This document shows positions 32,430 through 38,624 of a DNA stretch of 40,218 nt, one piece after another (positions within the stretch are counted from its first letter, which is position 1; every line of letters begins with the position of its first letter). The notes below the pieces were generated by a model. That model saw only the letters and a program-made list of their open reading frames with translations, made no database searches and was not told the origin of the DNA. The position numbers and the translations under genes were made by a program. The stretch is from Nanobdellota archaeon (GTDB taxonomy: Archaea > Nanobdellota > Nanobdellia > Pacearchaeales > GW2011-AR1), in the NCBI GenBank assembly GCA_024654505.1, contig JANLHN010000012.1, positions 1 to 40,218 on the forward strand. The letters run 5' to 3'.

Positions 32430-33784
32430 TTTCTACTTTTTGTAATCCCAATTCCAACTAAATAGACTATTTTACTCAAGATTGTTGCGTAACATGCCCC
32501 TTCTACTGCTGCAAGCATCCCTATCCTCAACCCATGAGTAATAAATAAATAATTAAGAATTATATTTAAAATTGTTGTTGAAATTAAGAGAACTGCAACA
32601 ACCCGTGTTCTTTCTTGAGACATATAGTAGGTATTGTAAAGAGATATTATTGGTTCGGTTATCAAAATAATGGAAAATAACCTTAATAGATAAATTGCAG
32701 GAGAATATTCTATACCATAGAGTATCAATATCAAAGGTTTTGCGATAAAGAAGAGGATAATTGCCCCAAGGAGAGAAAATAAAATAACTATCCTTCTTGA
32801 TTTCCTGAATCCTTCATCAAGCCGAGTTTTACTTAATCTACTAAAAATTGGAAAAAGAGAGATTGCGGAGAATCCAAGGAGTACTCCTGCAGAGGCGGCT
32901 AGGTTAAAAGCTATGCTATAATATGCAATAAATTCTGCCCCCACAAAATGCCCTAACATAATAATGTCTATATATCCAAAAAGAATTCCAGAAAGGGACA
33001 TTGCAAAAATAGGGATAAGGAATTTCTTGAGACGTTGTTTGTCTTGGAAGTTAAGTTTTTTCTCTCTTGAATTGAGAAATGTTGAATGTTTTTTTAGATA
33101 AAAATAAATATAAAAAATTACTAAAATGTTTACAATGGTAAGTAAGGCAAAGATTGGGGCTAGTATTCCTTCGCTAGATAAGGTCGTTTTCATGAGTAAA
33201 ATAACAAAAATAGGTACGCCGACTAGACGTAATAGTTGAAATATTATTTCTTTTTTGTTGATCATCTTAAATTTGTTTTCTGAAACTAAGACGAATTCTA
33301 AGAAATTCATTATAGAGGCTGCTGCAACATAAAATGCTCCTATAACTAATGCATAAAAAATAGGTTTTCCATAATAAACAACTGAAATAAAATATGCAGA
33401 GGCTAAAATAATAATAGTAGAGAGAAGGGTTAGATAAGTTTTAATTTTGAAAAGATTTAAGAAATATCCTTTTGCTTTTGAATAGTCTCCTTTTCCAATC
33501 TCTTTGGAAATAAAATTCACCAAGGCATTAGAGATGCCAAGATCTGATATGAGAGAGAGAAAAACGAGTGTGGAAAAAGTTAAGCTATAAAGCCCAAAAA
33601 GCTCGGGTAACAAAACTCTTGCTAAGATCACTGTGAATATAATAGATCCTATCTTAGAAATGAAAGTTTTTGAAAAAGTATAGCTAGAATTCTTCACTGC
33701 CTGGCCGGTATTCCCACTAAAATCCCTTTTTTTTAATCTTTTAAAGATTTCATTTATATCTTTTGTTTCTTCTTTTAGTTCCAT
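32426..33784 (-). CDS. Polysaccharide flippase, Wzx/MATE-like
   Basis: 452 aa with about 12-14 membrane segments and few charged residues between them. The N-terminal SSYTFSKTFISKIGSIIF, VLLPELFGLYSLTFST and SDLGISNALVNFISKEIG are typical of the RfbX/Wzx oligosaccharide translocase family. It would flip the lipid-linked glycan to the outer face for STT3. It overlaps the upstream small membrane gene by ten bases and seems to be the last gene of the secF-secD transcript. Confidence 0.9.
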   Translation of the reverse strand: MELKEETKDINEIFKRLKKRDFSGNTGQAVKNSSYTFSKTFISKIGSIIFTVILARVLLPELFGLYSLTFSTLVFLSLISDLGISNALVNFISKEIGKGDYSKAKGYFLNLFKIKTYLTLLSTIIILASAYFISVVYYGKPIFYALVIGAFYVAAASIMNFLEFVLVSENKFKMINKKEIIFQLLRLVGVPIFVILLMKTTLSSEGILAPIFALLTIVNILVIFYIYFYLKKHSTFLNSREKKLNFQDKQRLKKFLIPIFAMSLSGILFGYIDIIMLGHFVGAEFIAYYSIAFNLAASAGVLLGFSAISLFPIFSRLSKTRLDEGFRKSRRIVILFSLLGAIILFFIAKPLILILYGIEYSPAIYLLRLFSIILITEPIISLYNTYYMSQERTRVVAVLLISTTILNIILNYLFITHGLRIGMLAAVEGACYATILSKIVYLVGIGITKSRN

Positions 33785-34245
33785 AGTTCCTTAAGAGGTT
33801 TCTTGTTTTTATTTCTTTTTAAGACATATAATAAACAGATTTTGTTATAAATTGGCTCTTCTCTTTCTAATAGGTCTATGAAATCTAAAATCATGTGGAT
33901 CCCCACACCAACTAAAATTCCAAAAAAGATTTTATTCACATATCCTCCAAGCACCGCTAAAATTATCCAGAAGAAGAGACTATGAAAAATGTAGACCCCA
34001 CTTTGATATTTTTCCCTTTCTTTTTTGGTTATGGCTCTCCATCTTTTTACGGCTTCTGGATATTTTCTTAGTGCCTCTATTGGGCTCCATTTGCCAATGT
34101 ATAGAACATACCAAGGATAATGATCTATATCTACCATCCAAGAGGAAAGAAAAATTACCAAGCCCAATGTGGGGGGAAGATCAAATGCAAGGGTAATAAT
34201 TATTGAAGAGATGAAACCCACTAACAAATGCCATTTTAGTTGCAT
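33775..34245 (-). CDS. Small membrane protein with DxDH motif (YdjM-like metal-dependent hydrolase superfamily)
   Basis: 156 aa, three or four membrane segments. Conserved polar residues lie in the membrane: LKWHLLVGF at the N-terminus, WMVDIDHYPWY, YIFHSLFFW and GIHMILDFIDLLE. This His/Asp pattern is that of the membrane-bound YdjM/LexA-regulated hydrolase family. Function unknown. It lies six bases after secD and overlaps the flippase start, so it is probably cotranscribed with both. Confidence 0.7.
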   Translation of the reverse strand: MQLKWHLLVGFISSIIITLAFDLPPTLGLVIFLSSWMVDIDHYPWYVLYIGKWSPIEALRKYPEAVKRWRAITKKEREKYQSGVYIFHSLFFWIILAVLGGYVNKIFFGILVGVGIHMILDFIDLLEREEPIYNKICLLYVLKRNKNKKPLKELWN

Positions 34246-34250
34246 TATTT

Positions 34251-35798
34251 TTAGTTATCTCCTTCTAATTGTCTTGCAATATCTGCGAATGCTGGTCTTG
34301 ATATTAAAATCCCTGAGGTAATTCCAATCAAACTTGTAACTGCAAAACCCTTTAAGAGTCCAGCTGATGCTGCACCTATCCCCATAAATCCTAAAAGGCC
34401 GGTTAAAGGAAGGAGTGCCACAAAGGTTGTTGTGAATGCTGTTACAATAATAAATAATGCTTTCTTTATCCTTGCCTTAATAGAATCCTGCCGGTCTCTA
34501 GATTCATCTAAGATTATTAATTGAGAATCTATACCTGTTCCAATTGCTGCAATTATCCCTGCGATTGAAGGTAAATCAAGATTCCACCCTATCATTGCTG
34601 CAACCCCTAAAATAATTACTACCTCTGACATAGAAACAATAATCAGAGCTAAAGAAATCTTTATCCGTCTATATCTTAGGAAAACGACTATTGAAACGGC
34701 AAGAATAGCAAAAATTCCTGCAATTAATATCTTCTTAGTAAATTTTTCTCCTAATGTGGGAGAAATCTGGTCTAATTTTACTATTTCAAGTTTGTATGGA
34801 AGAGAACCAGTTATGAGGATTGTTTGTAATTTCTTCATTTCGAGTTTTGCATTCTCAAGTGCTTCTTGTCGGGTAATTCCCGCACCTGAACCAGAGATTT
34901 GAATCCTAGTTGCAATGTTCCCTTTGAGATCCTTACCAATGTTAAGAGAAGTTGTTAATATGTCATCAATAAAGAAGTCTAATTTTTTACTTAGATATGA
35001 ACCATTGATAGTTAGATTGTTTGTTATATCTGCGTGCCTTTGTGCTGCTTCTTCACTTAGGAAAATAGTAAATTGAAAATTACATGCTTCTCCTCCCTCT
35101 ACTGCAAAGCATTCTGATATAAATGCGTCCTGTCCTGTTCTCCCCACATGGGTTACGTCCCTTTCCCCTCCAATAAATACTGTGTCATTCCCAATTTTTG
35201 CCTCAAATTTTCCTTGTTTAGAGATTAATTCTTCTAAGTCCTCCGGAGAAGCACCCGCAATTTCGACACCCATTAAATTATCGTGAGAAGAGGTAGTTAC
35301 CCTAAATAGTTTAACATCCGAAAGGCCATAGACATTTAGTCTTTGTTCAGAAACAGAAATTAGATCGTTCAATTCATCTTCAGAAAGAGGAGTATCTGCC
35401 TTAACAAAGGCCCTAGACCCTCCTTGTAAGTCTAAGCCTGTTTTTAGCCTCGTTGAAGGAATATCTCTAACTGAAACGTCTTGGATAAGAGATTTCGAAA
35501 ATAGATTAATAATTTCTAATTCTTTTGTTTTTATTATGACTTTTGTTGTTTCATTGTCACTAAGGTTGTTAAGATGATTTAGGGCGTCTGAATAATCTTG
35601 TAGAGACCCTATAATATTCCCATCTATTTCTTCTACTACCATTCCCTTACGAAGACCATCAGAGAAAATTGTAGTATTTTGTTTTACAGAGGTAACCTCT
35701 ACCCCCTTTTCAAAAATCATTGGAGGAATTGAAAAAATTGCAACTAAAGAGAGAACTACAAAAGCTATAAGTATCCACATTCTAAAAGTTATTTTCAT
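34251..35798 (-). CDS. secD: Protein-export membrane protein SecD
   Basis: Works with SecF to aid protein export after the Sec channel. 515 aa. One N-terminal TM, a large external domain with LKTGLDLQGGSRAFVKAD (the D1 motif), then a membrane domain of five TMs with VIILGVAAMIGWNLDLPSIAG and GTGIDSQLIILDESRDR. The EIDGNIIGSLQDYSDAL segment in the external region resembles a PDZ-like fold, seen in some archaeal SecD. It overlaps secF by four bases (ATGA). Confidence 0.95.
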   Translation of the reverse strand: MKITFRMWILIAFVVLSLVAIFSIPPMIFEKGVEVTSVKQNTTIFSDGLRKGMVVEEIDGNIIGSLQDYSDALNHLNNLSDNETTKVIIKTKELEIINLFSKSLIQDVSVRDIPSTRLKTGLDLQGGSRAFVKADTPLSEDELNDLISVSEQRLNVYGLSDVKLFRVTTSSHDNLMGVEIAGASPEDLEELISKQGKFEAKIGNDTVFIGGERDVTHVGRTGQDAFISECFAVEGGEACNFQFTIFLSEEAAQRHADITNNLTINGSYLSKKLDFFIDDILTTSLNIGKDLKGNIATRIQISGSGAGITRQEALENAKLEMKKLQTILITGSLPYKLEIVKLDQISPTLGEKFTKKILIAGIFAILAVSIVVFLRYRRIKISLALIIVSMSEVVIILGVAAMIGWNLDLPSIAGIIAAIGTGIDSQLIILDESRDRQDSIKARIKKALFIIVTAFTTTFVALLPLTGLLGFMGIGAASAGLLKGFAVTSLIGITSGILISRPAFADIARQLEGDN

Positions 35799-36808
35799 TC
35801 TTTCTTATCCACATACCATTTAATTATGCTGGCGTTTGTAATCCAAGTATTGAAAAGGTCAAAGCAAAGTCCAATAATCAAAATTGTTAAAATTTGATTT
35901 AAGACTGATCCAAAGGAATAAACCGCTATTAATGCTGTGGTGACTGCAACGATAGAGGTCAAAGTCATTGTGGTCCCTGTTTTAAATGCCCCCAATAGAG
36001 ACTGATTTGTGTTCTGATTCTTCTTTAGAAGTCTTGTTGTCAAAAGTATATCTGTGTCAACAGAATAACCAATAAGCATCAAGAAAGCAACAATACCTGC
36101 AATTGAAAGTTTTGTGCCAATAAGGTTTACTACTGCCAGAGTCATTACAATGTCTGCAAATGCAGCTAGCATTACTGCAAAAGCAGGAACAGAATTCTTG
36201 ATATAAGTATATATTAAATAACTAGCAAAAAGAAGAAAGATAAACCAAGAGAATATAGGAGGTAGACTAAATAAATAATTCCCTAGAAAGAATCCAAATA
36301 AGATGTTTACAACAATTACTTTGAATTTAGGGCCTTTTCCCTTAGAGAATATGATAAAAACGACTGCTGCCATCCAGAAAAAGGCAAGAATTATTGCTAC
36401 AATTAATTGTTTGTAGAAATCTTGAGAAAGGGAGGCGCTTGTAGTTTCTCTAGAGGAGTTTTCTGAGGTGAGTTTGTATCCTAAAAAATTTTCTAAAGTG
36501 GTCTCTAACGTTTTGGTGTTCTCTTCTCCAACAGTGATAATTACTTCTAATTGTCTCCCCGTATTGTCTTCTAGAGAGTGTATAGAAAAATCAGAGAGCT
36601 CTAGATTTAGAGCGGTTTCTATTTCTTGTACAGGGATTTCTGTAAAGACAGAGATTGTTGAGCCCCCAGTAAGGGAGATGTCTTTAGAGATTATATCCCC
36701 TGTTTGGACGGTGAAGAGGATTAAGTATATTATAGATGCTACAAGAACTACTGCAGGAATTATCAGTAATTTCTTATAATTTTTATCGTACCAAGGACCG
36801 AATTTCAT
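35795..36808 (-). CDS. secF: Protein-export membrane protein SecF
   Basis: 337 aa, six membrane segments. ISLTGGSTISVFTEIP near the N-terminus is the external-domain motif, and the membrane domain has DIVMTLAVVNLIGTKLSIAG and LIGYSVDTDILLTTRL. It is the first gene of the minus-strand secF-secD-membrane protein-flippase group. The TATA box (36831-36838) sits 26 bases before the start. Confidence 0.95.
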   Translation of the reverse strand: MKFGPWYDKNYKKLLIIPAVVLVASIIYLILFTVQTGDIISKDISLTGGSTISVFTEIPVQEIETALNLELSDFSIHSLEDNTGRQLEVIITVGEENTKTLETTLENFLGYKLTSENSSRETTSASLSQDFYKQLIVAIILAFFWMAAVVFIIFSKGKGPKFKVIVVNILFGFFLGNYLFSLPPIFSWFIFLLFASYLIYTYIKNSVPAFAVMLAAFADIVMTLAVVNLIGTKLSIAGIVAFLMLIGYSVDTDILLTTRLLKKNQNTNQSLLGAFKTGTTMTLTSIVAVTTALIAVYSFGSVLNQILTILIIGLCFDLFNTWITNASIIKWYVDKKE

Positions 36809-36829
36809 AATATATTTAGATTTGAGGTG

Positions 36830-36869
36830 GTTTTAAAGTTTATGGGGTGGGAACAATAAACTTTAAAAC
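36830..36869. promoter_or_regulatory. Perfect 14-bp inverted repeat carrying the secF and tRNA-Gly TATA boxes
   Basis: GTTTTAAAGTTTAT (36830-36843) and its exact reverse complement (36856-36869) flank a 12-base spacer. The left arm holds the secF TATA box on the minus strand. The right arm holds a TATA box for the plus strand, 28 bases before the truncated tRNA-Gly copy at 36893. So the two divergent promoters are mirror copies of each other. Confidence 0.8.
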
Positions 36870-36890
36870 TCTAAATTAGGTCACTATTCT

Positions 36891-36906
36891 ATGCGTGGGT
36901 AGTTTA
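36891..36906 (+). repeat. Truncated 5' copy of tRNA-Gly at the promoter
   Basis: The 16 bases ATGCGTGGGTAGTTTA recur at 36948-36963, where they begin the full tRNA-Gly. The first copy breaks off after tRNA position 14 and is followed by a 41-base hairpin-rich insert. The TATA box at 36862-36868 is spaced to start transcription at this fragment, not at the intact gene. Confidence 0.85.
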
Positions 36907-36949
36907 AAGTAGCAAACAAGTTGCTTCGAGAAAACTACTCATTCAAAAT

Positions 36950-37020
36950 GCGTGGGTAGTTTAGTGGTAGAATTTTTGGCTTCCAACCAAATGACCGGGG
37001 TTCGAGTCCCCGCCCGCGCA
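36950..37020 (+). tRNA. tRNA-Gly (TCC)
   Basis: 71 nt. Acceptor GCGTGGG pairs with CCCGCGC with discriminator A. The anticodon stem TTTGG/CCAAA encloses loop CTTCCAA, giving anticodon TCC, and the T-arm is CGGGG-TTCGAGT-CCCCG. No CCA is encoded. A run of seven T follows at 37022-37029. Expression would come from the promoter 85 bases upstream, in front of the truncated copy, so the primary transcript should carry an about 57-base leader. Confidence 0.95.
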
Positions 37021-37021
37021 T

Positions 37022-37096
37022 ATTTTTTTGAACGAGAACCTTGTGTGAGTGTTGCCTCGAAGAGGTAGGCAGTTAACTACCTCGACGCCCGCGCAT
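37022..37096. repeat. Hairpin-rich insert and 11-base copy of the tRNA-Gly 3' end
   Basis: The 3' end CGCCCGCGCAT of tRNA-Gly (37011-37021) recurs at 37086-37096. The 64 bases between hold GAGGTAG/CTACCTC (37062-37068 and 37077-37083) and CCTC-GAA-GAGG. T-rich runs at 37099-37115 follow the second copy and look like the original plus-strand terminator. Confidence 0.65.
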
Positions 37097-37118
37097 GTTT
37101 CCTTTTTGTCTTTTTATA

Positions 37119-37192
37119 CGCCCCCACGAGGATTTGAACCTCGGTTACAAGCTCCGCAAGCTCGCGTTCTATCCGGGCTGAACTATAGGGGC
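37119..37192 (-). tRNA. tRNA-Arg (GCG)
   Basis: 74 nt. Acceptor GCCCCTA pairs with TGGGGGC, discriminator G. The anticodon stem CGAGC/GCTTG encloses loop TTGCGGA, anticodon GCG, and the T-arm is CGAGG-TTCAAAT-CCTCG. No TATA box lies just upstream; the upstream DNA is a 99-base spacer after tRNA-Arg(CCT), so the two are probably one transcript. A 22-base copy of the tRNA-Arg(CCT) 3' end overlaps its first three bases. Confidence 0.92.
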
Positions 37193-37308
37193 TACGCCCG
37201 AGGCAGGACTTAGAGTCGCATCGAAGATGCTCACTGATTGCTCGCAAGCTCGCAACCAAACCGCCGGTTCAAGTCATCTACTTCATGGCTACGCCCGAGG
37301 CAGGACTT
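37190..37308 (-). repeat. 22-bp direct repeat of the tRNA-Arg(CCT) 3' end flanking a 75-bp insert
   Basis: The 22 bases at 37190-37211 are identical to 37287-37308 (last 17 nt of tRNA-Arg(CCT) plus five bases downstream). Between them are 75 bases with hairpins such as GCATC-GAA-GATGC (37218-37230), GCTCGCAAGCTCGC, and an inverted copy of the T-arm (GGTTCAAGTC, 37266-37275). Removing one repeat and the insert would leave the two tRNA-Arg genes two bases apart. That is what an insertion with target duplication looks like. Confidence 0.85.
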
Positions 37309-37367
37309 GAACCTGCGACCCCCGCATTAGGAGTGCGGTGCTCTAATCCAAACTGAGCTACCCGGGC
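37292..37367 (-). tRNA. tRNA-Arg (CCT)
   Basis: 76 nt. Acceptor GCCCGGG pairs with CTCGGGC, discriminator G. The anticodon stem CCGCA/TGCGG encloses loop CTCCTAA, anticodon CCT, and the T-arm is GCAGG-TTCAAGT-CCTGC. A TATA box on the minus strand (37391-37399) is about 28 bases upstream and lies inside the 3' end of the neighbouring coding region. It probably drives both Arg tRNAs. Confidence 0.95.
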
Positions 37368-37377
37368 ATGTTTAAAG

Positions 37378-37884
37378 TTAGATTTTAGGGATATAAAAGT
37401 CTTCTGTGGGCTTCGCTAATCGGAGGATATTATAGAAAGGATCTGCTTTGAAAATGATTCTTCCAATTTTTATAAGATAATATTGGTGTATAAATCCGAA
37501 TAGGCTCATTTGAGTTTTTCTCTTTAAATCTTCCTTTGAAAACTGGCCAGTGTTTACTAAAAGAGTAATCAAAACCAAACTTTGAATATGACATGGGAGA
37601 AACTGTTTTTTTCCAATCAACCGAGTAATTCTTCTGTAAAAGTGTTTATGTAAAAGAATTAGTAGAAATGGTCTTTCACTAGAATATGTTTTTTGAACAT
37701 AATTAAAAACGTTCTTTAAAGTTTCTTCTTTGTTCCTTCCCCTAAGCTTTTTTGCAATGAGAGAAAGTTTTGGGCTTTTTTCTATTTCCCTTTTACCAAT
37801 AAACCCTGGTAAAAGTATAAGAGGGAGTACAAAAAATAAGAAAAAATAGAAAACTAAAAATATTAATATCCAGAGCAAGACCAT
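37378..37884 (-). CDS. Membrane-anchored protein with possible transglutaminase-like Cys-His-Asp core
   Basis: 168 aa, not a family I can name with certainty. The N-terminus is one or two hydrophobic segments (about residues 1-28). The soluble part has LPCHIQSLVLITLLVN, then GFIHQYYLIKIG and IIFKADPFYNIL. The order Cys, His, Asp with this spacing resembles a minimal transglutaminase-like fold. A TATA box (37907-37913) is 26 bases before the start. The tRNA-Arg(CCT) promoter lies within its last codons. Confidence 0.65.
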   Translation of the reverse strand: MVLLWILIFLVFYFFLFFVLPLILLPGFIGKREIEKSPKLSLIAKKLRGRNKEETLKNVFNYVQKTYSSERPFLLILLHKHFYRRITRLIGKKQFLPCHIQSLVLITLLVNTGQFSKEDLKRKTQMSLFGFIHQYYLIKIGRIIFKADPFYNILRLAKPTEDFYIPKI

Positions 37885-38173
37885 GTTTGATTATGTTTAG
37901 TGTTTCTTATAAAGATTGTCTTATTGGAAAATGAGGAGATGGAGTCGCATTAGCCAAGTAGGTCCAGAGGAAAATCCTCGCTCGTTGTTTATTACATTCA
38001 CAACGAAGGAATCGAACATAGGGTTCGAATGAGGGGAAGTAACTTTCTTTGAAAGTTTCACTTCCTCACTCGCTTTGCTCATGAGGGGAGGAGGATTCGG
38101 CTTCGTGTCAAAGACACTCGCTGACATCGGTCTCGCTTCGCTCACTGCGTTGTCAAACCCTAAAGGGTTCGAA
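37885..38173. repeat. 289-bp non-coding stretch with copies of tRNA-Leu 3' ends and hairpins
   Basis: No credible gene. It holds 17 bases at 38021-38037 identical to 38165-38181, which span the tRNA-Leu(AAG) 3' boundary. It also holds 18 bases at 38082-38099 identical to 38174-38191, and AAAATGAGGAGATGG (37928-37942), close to the 3' end of tRNA-Leu(CAA). Between the copies are hairpins: GGAAGT-AACTTTC-TTT-GAAAGTT with ACTTCC (38035-38065), CGTTGT/ACAACG, and GTGTC-AAA-GACAC (38105-38117). A promoter for the 37378-37884 gene is at 37907. Confidence 0.8.
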
Positions 38174-38256
38174 TGAGGGGAGGAGGATTCGAACCCCCGC
38201 AGGTATAAACCAATACGGCCTTAACGTATCCCGTTTGACCACTCCGGCATCCCCTC
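38174..38256 (-). tRNA. tRNA-Leu, anticodon read as AAG
   Basis: 83 nt with the long variable arm of class II tRNAs. Acceptor GAGGGGA pairs with TCCCCTC, discriminator A (the archaeal Leu state; Ser has G). The D-stem is CCG/CGG. The anticodon stem ATACG/CGTAT encloses loop TTAAGGC, giving AAG. A34 tRNAs are rare in archaea, which normally use GAG for this box. The T-stem has one G-T pair. A TATA box (38281-38288) is 28 bases upstream. Confidence 0.85.
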
Positions 38257-38280
38257 ACATAAAGGTATGTGCTTCTTAGA

Positions 38281-38301
38281 ATAAAAAGATTAGCTTTTTA
38301 T
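38281..38301 (-). promoter_or_regulatory. tRNA-Leu(AAG) promoter within an inverted repeat
   Basis: ATAAAAAG-ATTAG-CTTTTTAT: the minus-strand TATA box (38281-38288) is mirrored by an exact inverted copy at 38294-38301. The first is correctly placed for the tRNA. Just upstream (38308 on) the sequence GGGGAAGTAACTTTCTT repeats bases near 38033. Confidence 0.65.
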
Positions 38302-38356
38302 CCAAATGGGGAAGTAACTTTCTTCGAATGTTTTGTACTTCCTTCTTCTTGAAAAA

Positions 38357-38439
38357 TGAGGAGAGGAGGATTCGAACCCCCGTAGGCATAAGCCAGCAGA
38401 TTTTGAGTCTGCCCCGTTTGACCACTCCGGCATCTCCTC
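38357..38439 (-). tRNA. tRNA-Leu (CAA)
   Basis: 83 nt, class II. Acceptor GAGGAGA pairs with TCTCCTC, discriminator A. The anticodon stem GCAGA/TCTGC encloses loop CTCAAAA, anticodon CAA, followed by a long variable arm. TTTTT follows the 3' end directly and can terminate transcription. It is nearly identical to the AAG gene outside the anticodon arm and part of the variable arm. The only TATA box at tRNA spacing is beyond a truncated 5' copy about 100 bases upstream. Confidence 0.95.
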
Positions 38440-38446
38440 GAATTTA

Positions 38447-38462
38447 GGTCAAACGTTTGACC
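38447..38462. repeat. 16-bp perfect palindrome from the tRNA-Leu D-arm
   Basis: GGTCAAAC-GTTTGACC with no loop. GTTTGACC also occurs in both tRNA-Leu genes (D-arm), so this is a D-arm fragment joined to its own reverse complement. Confidence 0.75.
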
Positions 38463-38538
38463 GAGCAGTTAGCTTTGAGAAAGCTAAACGCTTACATCCT
38501 TTCGAAATGCTGGCTGTGAGCAGCTCCGGCATCTCCTT
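38463..38538 (-). repeat. Hairpin insert and truncated 5' copy of tRNA-Leu(CAA)
   Basis: Fourteen bases of the tRNA 5' region (38524-38537) equal 38425-38438 in the full gene, 99 bases apart. Between the fragment and the full gene lies a hairpin with eight-base arms, TTAGCTTT-GAG-AAAGCTAA (38469-38487), plus the D-arm palindrome. The TATA box (minus, 38562-38570) is 28 bases before the fragment, so transcription should start at the truncated copy, as at tRNA-Gly. Confidence 0.8.
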
Positions 38539-38586
38539 GGATAAATTTAGGGGTGAATATTGATATAAAAAACTATGGATTAAATC

Positions 38587-38604
38587 CTATAAATGCTTTT
38601 ATAG
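38587..38604 (+). promoter_or_regulatory. TATA box of the MTH1-like gene inside an inverted repeat
   Basis: CTATAAA-TGCT-TTTATAG is a perfect inverted repeat. Its right arm is centred 25 bases before ATG 38625, giving a leaderless transcript. The left arm is a mirror copy of the box. Confidence 0.6.
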
Positions 38605-38624
38605 ACTGAGACTTTTTCAAAAAG

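Noticed and set aside
37077-37259. Minus-strand ORF of 60 codons over tRNA-Arg(GCG)
   Set aside because: It overlaps the tRNA and repeat DNA; chance open frame in GC-rich sequence.
37921-38145. Minus-strand ORF of 74 codons
   Set aside because: It is made of tRNA-end copies and hairpins, has no family resemblance and no promoter at its start.
36891-38538. Split tRNA genes of the Nanoarchaeum kind (5' halves at 36893 and 38538)
   Set aside because: The fragments are only about 14 nt and stop before the anticodon, and complete tRNA genes follow each. They are duplications, not halves that need trans-splicing.
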